DNA of 64,000 nucleotides. Origin: Myxococcus dinghuensis (GTDB taxonomy: Bacteria; Myxococcota; Myxococcia; Myxococcales; Myxococcaceae). A program made the translations under genes and the position numbers. Where the stretch lies: the NCBI RefSeq assembly GCF_024198235.1, contig NZ_JAKCFB010000001.1, forward strand, positions 310,001 through 374,000, written 5' to 3'. The notes beneath the pieces were generated by a model. That model did not search any database. It worked only from the letters and a program-made list of their open reading frames with translations, and had not been told where the DNA came from. The stretch's first letter is position 1, and every line of letters starts with the position of its first letter. Of the stretch, positions 27,348-34,871 are shown piece by piece.

Positions 27348-28253
27348 CTAGGTCCCCTTCGCCACCAGCTCCGCCCACGGGGTGATGGCGCGGATGATGC
27401 CTTTCACACGGTCCGGCGCCATGCCCGAATCCCGCAGGCGCCGGGCCACCGCGTCGGTGTGGGGGACGGCGCGCTCGGTGAGGGCCACCAGCGCGGAGGC
27501 GACGGCGCAGGTGTCCTCGGGCTGGTCCATGCAGATGACCCGGTCATCCATGAAGACGCGCCAGAAGCCCTCGCACCGGCTGCGGCGGCGCTGGTCCGGG
27601 ATGAGGAAGAAGGGATGGAAGGTCCGGCTCAGCTCGTCGATGGCGTCGGTCAGGCCGATGCTGGCGTCGAGGTCGTCGCCGATGAGGTTCGCCACGTGTG
27701 TCCGGGACACCTCGTCGTCGGCGGGCTCGTCGCCCGTCATGAAGAAGTAGCCCTTCTTCCCCCGCTTCTCGAAGCAGTCCATCGCGGTGTGCCGGGCCGC
27801 GAAGTACATGCCCAGCTCATAGGACTCGAAGTCGTTCCCGCCGCCACCGCGCTCCAGGAACATCCAGGTGAGCCACTGGTCCATCTGCTGCTCGGAGGAC
27901 TCGAACTGACCTACCTGGAGCGGGGCGTCGTCGTTGACGGCGTCGCCCACCGCCATGAAGAGCACCTGCGGGTCGGGGATGCCGGCCTCCATCAGGTCCT
28001 TCATGAACGAGGGGAACGTCTGCCGCGCGAGGATTTCGGGGATGTTCCCCATGGAGCCCGTCACGTCGAGCGCCATGACGACCGCGAGCGACTGGGGATG
28101 GACGTCGCTGTCCCGGCTCTCGCGAAACTTCACCCGGTACGGATTCATGCGGGGGTGCAAGGCCTGCTGCAGGAAGACTTCCTGGGGAGGAAGTTCGCTG
28201 CGGGCCTTGGTCATCGCCTCGTGTGCTGCGTAGCTGTAGCTGCCGTACCCCAT
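27348..28253 (-). CDS. vWA-domain protein, copy 1 (end of pseudokinase/PurA-like operon)
   Basis: The 301-aa cytoplasmic protein opens with MGYGSYSY and has a von Willebrand A domain with MIDAS DVTGSMG at residues 63-69. Further conserved stretches are FMAVGDAVNDDAPLQVGQF, ESYELGMYFAARHT and KKGYFFMTGDE. vWA domains bind divalent metal and assemble protein complexes. It is a paralogue of the vWA gene at 29720-30712, with long identical blocks (RFRESRDSD/KFRESRDSD, PLQVGQFESSE). It is the last gene of a four-gene minus-strand operon and starts 81 bases after the PurA-like stop. GAGGGGG upstream of the ATG serves as ribosome site. Role unknown; a regulated scaffold is inferred. Confidence 0.8.
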   Translation of the reverse strand: MGYGSYSYAAHEAMTKARSELPPQEVFLQQALHPRMNPYRVKFRESRDSDVHPQSLAVVMALDVTGSMGNIPEILARQTFPSFMKDLMEAGIPDPQVLFMAVGDAVNDDAPLQVGQFESSEQQMDQWLTWMFLERGGGGNDFESYELGMYFAARHTAMDCFEKRGKKGYFFMTGDEPADDEVSRTHVANLIGDDLDASIGLTDAIDELSRTFHPFFLIPDQRRRSRCEGFWRVFMDDRVICMDQPEDTCAVASALVALTERAVPHTDAVARRLRDSGMAPDRVKGIIRAITPWAELVAKGT

Positions 28254-28334
28254 GGTGGTGCGACCCCCTCACGTCTCGTGGCGCGTGGACTGCGCTCGAA
28301 TGGGGGACAGGCTAGTCCGTGGGCCCGCCGGACG

Positions 28335-29723
28335 TCAGCACCGGGGCCGCTTGTCCCGCGCCGCCGGCCCATGGGACGTCACCGACACCTTCACCCGGAG
28401 CGCGGACTCCACCCAGGCGACGAAGCGCTCCGTCCGTTCGGCCGGTGTCCCTCCCAGGTCCAACGCCTCTCGCGAGGGGGCGCAGCGGGAGAGGAACCCG
28501 GTGAGTCGCGCCTGCCAGTCGAGGTCCTCGCGAGGTCCCGCCCGCAGCCCCGTGACGTGCCCGGAGTCCGGACTCCCGAGGAAGAGGGGCGCGTCGTCCT
28601 CCGATGTGGTCGTCGGGACCCGGTAGCTGTTGCTCACGGGCCAGCGAGACGCCAGCCGGTCCAGGTGGGTCAGGGCCAGCGTGTCCACGCCTCCGCAGAC
28701 CTCCAGGGCGTAACGGGCGAGCACGGCGTCGAAGTGGCCCACCCGGAACGAGCCCTGCCAGCCTCCGGCGTCGTTGTGCGGCTCGGGCACGGAGGGCGCC
28801 AGGGCGGGCTCCTCGGTGGGCAGCGGTCCCTCGCCATGGCGCGTGGCATACGTGCGCAGCACGCCGAGCCGACGGATTTCTCCCTCGAAGCCGTGCTCGC
28901 GCAGCAACTCCAGCGCGGGGTCGAAGGTGCAGGTGCTCCAGGTCGTGTGGGGATGGAAGCCCCGCCACTCGTCCAGCAACACGCCCTGCGCGCCCTCGAA
29001 GACGGTGTGGTGCGAGGCGCGCAGTCGATGACCGAGCCAGGCGTCCTCGACCACGAACCGACGTGGCCCGAGTGCCCGCACGGCGTCCGCCCAACGAACG
29101 ACGACCTCTGGGTCGTCCAGGAGCATCCACTCGCGTTCCGCGAACGGCAGCCTCCGGAGCACGGGACGCAGCGCCGCGACGTCCGCGCGCAAGCGCTCCT
29201 GGGCGGCGCGGGCCTTCCGGATGAGCGCGGTGGGATGGGCCAGCTCGCCCGCGAACACGATGTCCGTCGGATTCGCGAGCGCGTCGCGCACCGTCTCTCC
29301 CACGCCGACGCCGCACGTACCATGTCGGCGCTCCCCCCGGGCCAGCTCCCGCAGCCGGCCCACGGCCTGATGGAAGGGAGTGATGACGCGCGCATGCTCG
29401 CTGACCGTCACCCGCTCCATGGCGTCGGGCACGCCCTGCTTCGCGAGGAAGTCCGCCTCCACGCGCAGGGCCAGGGGGTGGAAGACGGTGGTGCGGGCCA
29501 GGTGCGTGCGCACGCCCGCGACGAAGCTGCCCGCGCCGACCTGGGAGAAGGTGTGGTGTCGCCCGTCATCGGTGACGACGTTGTGGCCCGCCTGGGCTCC
29601 GCCGTTGAAGCGCACCACGAGCCCCGCGCCGTGTCGCCGCACCAGCCAGTCGGTCAACGTCCCCTTGCCCGCGTCACCGAAGCCCAGGTCGACGACGACG
29701 TGGGCGGTCCGGGCCGGGCTCAT
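28335..29723 (-). CDS. Divergent adenylosuccinate-synthetase-like enzyme
   Basis: The 462-aa protein keeps the PurA framework: GTP-loop GDAGKGTLTD (Asp17 equals the catalytic Asp, while the usual following Glu is Ala18), FNGGAQAGHNVV with catalytic His47, GTCGVGVGETVRD, FEGAQGVLLDEWRG (242-255), and TYATRHGEGPLPTE (291-304). The loop that in PurA reads TTGRxRR and binds aspartate is replaced by DAGGWQGSFR (about 318-327). True PurA joins aspartate to IMP using GTP; the changes suggest another acceptor or amine donor. It overlaps the upstream vWA gene by four bases (ATGA), indicating translational coupling. It is unlikely to be the housekeeping purA. Confidence 0.85.
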   Translation of the reverse strand: MSPARTAHVVVDLGFGDAGKGTLTDWLVRRHGAGLVVRFNGGAQAGHNVVTDDGRHHTFSQVGAGSFVAGVRTHLARTTVFHPLALRVEADFLAKQGVPDAMERVTVSEHARVITPFHQAVGRLRELARGERRHGTCGVGVGETVRDALANPTDIVFAGELAHPTALIRKARAAQERLRADVAALRPVLRRLPFAEREWMLLDDPEVVVRWADAVRALGPRRFVVEDAWLGHRLRASHHTVFEGAQGVLLDEWRGFHPHTTWSTCTFDPALELLREHGFEGEIRRLGVLRTYATRHGEGPLPTEEPALAPSVPEPHNDAGGWQGSFRVGHFDAVLARYALEVCGGVDTLALTHLDRLASRWPVSNSYRVPTTTSEDDAPLFLGSPDSGHVTGLRAGPREDLDWQARLTGFLSRCAPSREALDLGGTPAERTERFVAWVESALRVKVSVTSHGPAARDKRPRC

Positions 29724-30712
29724 CGGTGGGGGTTCTCGGTGAGCCGCTGGAGGCCGGAGGGCGAGTCGTGCTCGGGGAGGGGCTCGTCCTCCAGGCGGGG
29801 ATGGGGCGTGCCATCGCGTCCCAGCGTCGCGGCGAACGGGGTGAGCGCGCGGATGACCGCGCCCAGCCGCTCGCGCCCCAATCCCCCGCGCTGGAGGTGT
29901 CCGGCGAGCGCGTCGAGGTCAGGGATGGCGCCCTCGCACAGCGCGACGAGCCCCGCCGCGACGTCGACGGTGTCCGTGGCGTCCTCCAGGCAGATGACGC
30001 GGTCGCCGAGCAGCTCGCGCCAGTCGCGCTCGCACTTCCGACGTCGCGCCAGGTCGGGGATGAGGAAGAACGGCTCGTAGCCGCGCTGGAGCTCACCCAG
30101 CACGTGGCGGATGGGGACGTCCTGCTCCAGCGTGTCCCCGATGAGGTCGGTCACCTGTCGTCGGGAGACGTAGCCGTAGGGGCGCTCGTCGCCCGTCATG
30201 AAGAAGTAGCCGCGGTGTCCGCGCTTGCGCCAGCAGTCGAGGTCGGTGTGGGCCGCGGCGAAGTACATGGCCAGCTCGTACGACTCCATGCCCTCGGTCC
30301 CGCCGCCACCCTCCAGGTAGAGCGAGGTGAGCCACTGGTCCATCTGCCGCTCGGAGGACTCGAACTGGCCTACCTGGAGCGGCGCGCGGTCGCTGTGCGC
30401 GTCACCCACCGCCATGAAGCACACCTGCGGGTCGGCAACGCCCGCTTCGAGCAGGGCCTTCATGAAGGCGGGGAGGCGCTGGCGCGCGAGCAGCTCCGGG
30501 ATGTGGCCCATGGAGCCGGTGACGTCGAGGGCGAAGACGATGCCCAGCGAGTTCGGGTGCCCGTCGCTGTCGCGGCTCTCCCGGAACCGCACGCCGTGGG
30601 GCTCCATCAGGGGATGACAGCGGTCCTGCCGGAACAACGCCTGGCGCGGGACGTGGGCGCGCTCACGCGTGAGCGACTCGTGCGCGTCGTAGCTGTAGCT
30701 CCCGTAACCCAT
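29720..30712 (-). CDS. vWA-domain protein, copy 2
   Basis: The 330-aa protein is a paralogue of the vWA protein at 27348-28253 with the same opening (MGYGSYSYDAHES) and MIDAS (DVTGSMG at 63-69). It also has FMAVGDAHSDRAPLQVGQF, GGGGTEGMESYELAMYFAA and RGYFFMTGDE. It carries a longer, Pro-rich C terminus (about 295-330) that copy 1 lacks. Its stop overlaps the PurA-like start by four bases, and it starts 36 bases after the pseudokinase stop, so it is cotranscribed with both. GGAGTG upstream of the ATG is the ribosome site. vWA proteins in such clusters usually hold multi-protein complexes; no enzyme activity is expected. Confidence 0.8.
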   Translation of the reverse strand: MGYGSYSYDAHESLTRERAHVPRQALFRQDRCHPLMEPHGVRFRESRDSDGHPNSLGIVFALDVTGSMGHIPELLARQRLPAFMKALLEAGVADPQVCFMAVGDAHSDRAPLQVGQFESSERQMDQWLTSLYLEGGGGTEGMESYELAMYFAAAHTDLDCWRKRGHRGYFFMTGDERPYGYVSRRQVTDLIGDTLEQDVPIRHVLGELQRGYEPFFLIPDLARRRKCERDWRELLGDRVICLEDATDTVDVAAGLVALCEGAIPDLDALAGHLQRGGLGRERLGAVIRALTPFAATLGRDGTPHPRLEDEPLPEHDSPSGLQRLTENPHR

Positions 30713-30748
30713 GGTCCGACACTCCTTCCACGCGCGGCCGGGCCGCGC

Positions 30749-31765
30749 TCAACGCCACCCGGGCAGGGTGAAGGGGGTGAAGCGCGACGGCCCGAAGGCC
30801 TCGTGCGCGGCGGCGGAGACCTGCTCCTTCAGCGCCCAGGCATCGACGTCGTCGTTCGCGGGCTCGCACTGCGCTCGCAGCAGGTCGGCCAGGGGAGGCG
30901 GGACCCGCGTGGGCGTCGTGCCCGTGGAGGGGTCACCGCCCAGCACCCAGACGAGGCTGCGCGCGCACATCGCCGCGTCGGTGGCGGTGGAGGGGGCTCC
31001 GCCTCGCCAGAGCGCCTCGGGGTAGAAGGCCCGGTGCGCGGTGCTGAGGGCGCGCGCCGAACCTCGGCCGCCGCGCGGGAGTGCGTGGGTCCAGCCCACC
31101 AGCATCAACCCATGGTCCCTGGGGTGGACGAGCAGGTGGGGCGGCAGGACGGCGCCGTGGACGTAGCCCGAGCGGTGCACGAAGCCGAGCAGCTCCAGCG
31201 CGCGCTTCCACATCCACACCGCCGCGCGCGGGTCGATGCCCTCGGCGTAGACCTCGCGAAGCTCCGTGAACGCGTGCTGGAAGCCGCTCGCCCAGCGATA
31301 CACGGTGGCGGGGCGCGGCGTACCGCCGGCCTCCTTCGCCAGCCCCCGCGCCACGGGTTGGGGCAGCAGCCGCGTGAAGTGCTCGGCGCCCTGGGCCGTG
31401 CTGCCTTGGAGCGTCTCGAGGGTGGTGTACTCGTCGCTCGACAGGTCCGCGTCGGCGAGGGCCCGGGCGACCTTGATGACCACCATCTCCGTGAGGCGCG
31501 CGTCACGCCGGGCGAGGAAGACGTCGCTGCTGTCCCCGCGCCCCAACCGACCGAGCAGGACATAGCGGGTGTCCTCCACCGTCACGCGGGGCCGGTCCGG
31601 CGCGAAGGGCGGGTCGTCCGCGGGACGCGCGGGGCGGGGCCAGACGGTGACACCCTTCGCGGACACCATCGCGCCGCAGTAGTCGCAGGTGAGGATGCTG
31701 CTGATGGACGAGGGAGGGGGCAGGTTCGCGCCACAGCCAGGACATTTCAGGAGCCGCGTTTCCAT
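30749..31765 (-). CDS. Zinc-ribbon pseudokinase
   Basis: The 338-aa protein begins with a zinc ribbon (CPGC at 8-11, CDYC at 27-30) followed by a protein-kinase-like fold from about 65. The Gly-rich loop GRLGRGDSSDV and lysine in VVIKVA (98) are kept, but the catalytic loop reads HGAVLPPHLL (203-212; Asp replaced by Ala, Asn by His) and DFG is replaced by VGW. I therefore predict a nucleotide-binding pseudokinase or sensor. The ATG at 31765 has GGGGTGGAG just upstream; a GTG two codons earlier is possible. It heads the four-gene operon and is divergent from the PIN gene with 51 bases between starts. Confidence 0.75.
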   Translation of the reverse strand: METRLLKCPGCGANLPPPSSISSILTCDYCGAMVSAKGVTVWPRPARPADDPPFAPDRPRVTVEDTRYVLLGRLGRGDSSDVFLARRDARLTEMVVIKVARALADADLSSDEYTTLETLQGSTAQGAEHFTRLLPQPVARGLAKEAGGTPRPATVYRWASGFQHAFTELREVYAEGIDPRAAVWMWKRALELLGFVHRSGYVHGAVLPPHLLVHPRDHGLMLVGWTHALPRGGRGSARALSTAHRAFYPEALWRGGAPSTATDAAMCARSLVWVLGGDPSTGTTPTRVPPPLADLLRAQCEPANDDVDAWALKEQVSAAAHEAFGPSRFTPFTLPGWR

Positions 31766-31816
31766 CTCCACCCCTCATGATGTACGGCCCACGATAGCGC
31801 ACTCGCCGAAGCCGCC

Positions 31817-32290
31817 ATGACTTCCTTCCTCGCCCCACTCCCCGTGGTACTCGACACCAACGTCGTCCTGGACCTGCACGTGTTCCGGGACGTCACGGCG
31901 CGGCCCCTCCTGGACGCGCTGGAGGCGGGGGTGCTCGTCGCGTGGGGGGACGACGCGACGCTGGCCGAGCTGGGGTTCGTGCTCGCGTCGCGCAACTTCC
32001 AGCCGGGCCTGGAGCGCTCCGCGCGGGACGGTGCGCTCGCCGCGTACCATCAGCGCGTGAGACATCTGCCGGAGGGCGAGGGCCGGCCCGTGCCGGAGCT
32101 GCCGCGCTGCCGCGACCGGGACGACCAGATGTTCCTGCGTCTGGCCGCTCGCGCGGGGGCCGCGTGGCTGGTGAGCAAGGACAAGCGGCTGTTGTCCCTG
32201 GCCGACCGCCACGGGCTCCCCTTCGCCATCCTCACGCCTCGGCAGGCGGTGGCGCGCCTGGCGTCTCAGGCGCTGGTGGCTGGCACGTAG
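31817..32290 (+). CDS. PIN-domain nuclease
   Basis: The 157-aa protein has the PIN-fold acidic residues: VVLDTNVVLDL (Asp13), ATLAELGFVL (Glu), DRDDQMFLRLA (Asp pair) and VSKDKRLL. PIN proteins are metal-dependent RNases, often toxins of toxin-antitoxin pairs (the VapC/YwlB-like group 'putative toxin, PIN family'). No antitoxin-like small gene is adjacent. Its start lies 51 bases from the divergent start of the pseudokinase operon, so the two share a regulatory region and PIN may be part of the same system. The 3' end overlaps the convergent downstream gene by 25 bases. Confidence 0.8.
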   Translation: MTSFLAPLPVVLDTNVVLDLHVFRDVTARPLLDALEAGVLVAWGDDATLAELGFVLASRNFQPGLERSARDGALAAYHQRVRHLPEGEGRPVPELPRCRDRDDQMFLRLAARAGAAWLVSKDKRLLSLADRHGLPFAILTPRQAVARLASQALVAGT

Positions 32291-33801
32291 CGGATGACAC
32301 GAATCGCGTCGATGCCCATCACGAACGTGGTGATGGACGTCACCTTCGCCTTGCCGCCCGAATCGCTCCAGCCGAGCACGTGGACGAAGACGGGGTCCCC
32401 CGCCTCCGACTCCATGGCGCCCGCGATGAGCACCGTGCTGGCCTTCTCTCCGTCATAGGTGACGAGCGTCTGCCGGAAGACGAGCCACGAGGCGCGGCTG
32501 CCCGCGTCCTCGGTGACGCCGCGGAGGAAGGCGGTGGGCTTCGCCAGGCTGCCCTGCACGAACTCCCCGCCCGTGAGCTGGTGCGCGAACTCCTCGCTCT
32601 TCAGGCTCAGCCCTCCCGGCTCGTCGCAGCCGTTGCAGTAGTCGACGCAGGAGCACTCCTTCTCGAACTCCTCGAGCGCTCGACCCTTCCGGTCCGCCTC
32701 GCACTTCTTGACGCAAGTGGCCTGCTCCCGGGCCTCCACCTTGCGTGCGGCGGTGAGCTTCTTCTGGAGCTTCGACTGGGCGGCGTCCGACTCGAAGAAC
32801 GACGCGTCCGCCAGATGGAGCAGGCCGGCGACGCGCACCAGGCCCGGGTCCTCCATCGCGGACAGCGCCGTGGTCGCGGCGGCCTTCTGGGCCGCGCGCT
32901 CGGCGGGCTTCACGCGCGTCCACTTCGCGCGGGCCTCGGACGCGGTGCCGTCCTGGTCCAGGTTGACGCGGTCGTAGAGCGCGGCGGCGGCCTTCGCGCG
33001 CTCGAGCTCCGCCTGGTACGCCTTGCCCGCCGGGAACTGGTCCAGCCACTTCCGCGTGGACGCACCGTGTTCGACGAACACGACCGCCTGCTCATCGCTG
33101 TTCTCTCGGGTGAACAGCGTCTCCTGCTTGAAGCGGGGGGCCCACTCGATGGCCGCCTTCGCGCCCGTCCGCGTCGCCGCCTGCTTGCGCTCGAAGGCGA
33201 AGGCGCGCACCTGCTCGAAGGCGGCGTTCTCCGCCTCCGCTTTGTACGGGTCCTTGCCGACGACGTACACGCGCAGGTCGCTCAGGCACGTGTCGTCGTA
33301 CGTGGTTCCGGGGAAGGTGGAGACGATGGTGAGGCGCACGCCCTGGACCTTCGTGGGCACCGGCACGCGCACCTCCTGCCAGCCCAGCACGTCCTTCAGC
33401 TCCACCTCCACGGCGGTCCCCGTCGTCTGGGGGCCGGTCTCACCCTGGACGAGCGGCTCCAGCTTCACCTTCTGGGGACGGGCGTTGGCCTGGTAGAGCT
33501 TCGCCGACTTCTGGTAGCCGTTGCGCAGGAAGACGCGGAAGACCTCCGCCTGCTGGAGCTCCGGGCCCCACCACTCGAGGGCCTCGCCCTCGCCTCGGCC
33601 CTTGGCGCCCTCCACCCACGCGGTGGCCGGGTCGTCGTCCGCGATGTAGAGCGGCAGATAGTTCTGCGCGTGCTTGTTCCACCCGTTCTCCAGGAACGAG
33701 GACGCCGTGACGCGCCGGGGATGGAGGCGGTGGGCGCCATCCACGTTCGGTTCGAGGAGGACCGGTGGCGCTGCGGCGAGGATGAGCGACAGGAGGATCA
33801 T
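32266..33801 (-). CDS. Exported NADase-type glycan-binding-domain protein
   Basis: The 511-aa protein starts at MILLSLILAAAPPVLL, a signal peptide, with GGAGCG upstream. The N-terminal region (about 20-190) has SSFLENGWNKHAQNYLPLYI, DDDPATAWVEGAKGRGEGE and VFRVFLRNGYQKS, the pattern of the discoidin-like NADase-type glycan-binding domain found in many bacterial surface proteins. The rest is helical and contains a Cys-rich patch (CVKKCEADRKG and CSCVDYCNGC) that may bind metal or form disulfides. No catalytic site is recognised. Its ATG overlaps the stop of the cytochrome gene upstream (ATGA), so the two are translationally coupled. It ends overlapping the convergent PIN gene. Confidence 0.75.
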   Translation of the reverse strand: MILLSLILAAAPPVLLEPNVDGAHRLHPRRVTASSFLENGWNKHAQNYLPLYIADDDPATAWVEGAKGRGEGEALEWWGPELQQAEVFRVFLRNGYQKSAKLYQANARPQKVKLEPLVQGETGPQTTGTAVEVELKDVLGWQEVRVPVPTKVQGVRLTIVSTFPGTTYDDTCLSDLRVYVVGKDPYKAEAENAAFEQVRAFAFERKQAATRTGAKAAIEWAPRFKQETLFTRENSDEQAVVFVEHGASTRKWLDQFPAGKAYQAELERAKAAAALYDRVNLDQDGTASEARAKWTRVKPAERAAQKAAATTALSAMEDPGLVRVAGLLHLADASFFESDAAQSKLQKKLTAARKVEAREQATCVKKCEADRKGRALEEFEKECSCVDYCNGCDEPGGLSLKSEEFAHQLTGGEFVQGSLAKPTAFLRGVTEDAGSRASWLVFRQTLVTYDGEKASTVLIAGAMESEAGDPVFVHVLGWSDSGGKAKVTSITTFVMGIDAIRVIRYVPATSA

Positions 33802-34871
33802 GGCTTGCGCTCCAGGGTGGCGGTGCGGGGTGGGAGGGGCTCGGCCCACAAGACCAGGCGCGAGAGCCCCTCGGGGTAGAGGCCCGAGTCTTCCTGCTCG
33901 CGGGCGACGAGGTGATAGACGACGCGGGCGTAGCGGGCGTTCCCCGGGATGGCGACGACGCGCTTCTCCCCGGGCTTCAAACGCGTGTCCTCGACGGCGC
34001 CCAGGTGGATGAGCGTCTCCGGCGGCCAGGCGCGGAGCGCGAGGCGCCGCCCGAAGGTGGCCACGGTGCGCGCGGACTCGAAGAGGGCATCGTCCGCCAC
34101 CTCCACGCTGACCCAGCGCATGACGTCGCCGGAGGGGAACCCGTGGCCCACCTCGCGCGTGGAGATGCGCAGCGCGCTGGCGGAGGGCTCCACGACGAGC
34201 GCGGCCTTGAGGGCCTCGGAGCGGCGCGTGCCCCCCATCGCATGGTCACCCCGGGGCATGTGGCAGTCGGCGCACTGCCGCGTGTCACCCGTGCTCGCGC
34301 GCCAACGGCGCCACTCGCCCGCCGTGTCCTGTTGCCATTGGGTGTCGGACAGGCGCTGGAGCCGTCCCCGTCCGTCGAACACCGGGAAGCCGAACTGGTG
34401 ACACCCGGCGCAGGGCATGCCCGGAGTGCCCGCCGCTGCGCCGAGCGGCGCGTGACATCCCGCGCAGGTGACGCCGTGCTCCTCGGGGGGGCTGTTCGGG
34501 GGCAGGGCGCCGCGCTCGAGGTTGCGCGCGAGTGGCGCATGGCACTGGACGCACCAGCCTGGGCGGTCCTCGGTGATGGCCACCTGGAAGACGTCGTCCG
34601 TGCGCGCGGTGGCGTGGCCGCTGTGTCGCCAGGACTCCACCTGCTCCGCGTGGCACCCCTCGCAGCGCGACACGCTCCAGTCGGGGAGGCCATGCGGCGC
34701 CTCGCCCACCTCCATGCGCGCCGTGCCCTGGGGGAAACGGGGGCTGGGGGCCGTGGCCAGCAGCGAGCAGGTGAGGAGCAGGAGCGCGGACAAAGCCGAT
34801 GGAGTGTAGGCGGCTTTACCCTGAGTGCGCGACTCCCTCTGGACGGCGAGGCGCGGTAGAACCGGCCCCAT
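33798..34871 (-). CDS. Pentaheme c-type cytochrome
   Basis: The protein of up to 357 aa contains five CxxCH haem motifs (CEGCH, CVQCH, CAGCH twice, CADCH) in its first 220 residues, with extra His residues for axial ligation, as in the cytochrome c554 family. A hydrophobic segment (SALLLLTCSLLATA) suits export to the periplasm. The C-terminal 130 residues form a beta-rich domain (EVGHGFPSGDVMRWVSVEV) often seen in these proteins. The ATG at 34871 would overlap the start of the divergent gene by two bases; a TTG at 34793 just before the hydrophobic segment is an alternative. It is translationally coupled to the glycan-binding protein gene. Electron donor and acceptor unknown. Confidence 0.8.
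   Translation of the reverse strand: MGPVLPRLAVQRESRTQGKAAYTPSALSALLLLTCSLLATAPSPRFPQGTARMEVGEAPHGLPDWSVSRCEGCHAEQVESWRHSGHATARTDDVFQVAITEDRPGWCVQCHAPLARNLERGALPPNSPPEEHGVTCAGCHAPLGAAAGTPGMPCAGCHQFGFPVFDGRGRLQRLSDTQWQQDTAGEWRRWRASTGDTRQCADCHMPRGDHAMGGTRRSEALKAALVVEPSASALRISTREVGHGFPSGDVMRWVSVEVADDALFESARTVATFGRRLALRAWPPETLIHLGAVEDTRLKPGEKRVVAIPGNARYARVVYHLVAREQEDSGLYPEGLSRLVLWAEPLPPRTATLERKP

Noticed and set aside
28335-29723. Phage-type PurZ (2-aminoadenine pathway)
   Set aside because: The catalytic Asp is kept rather than replaced by Ser, and no DatZ or MazZ partner is present.
27318-30080. 920-aa plus-strand frame opposite the vWA/PurA-like genes
   Set aside because: Low-complexity translation without domains; the minus-strand genes have clear motifs and overlapping starts.
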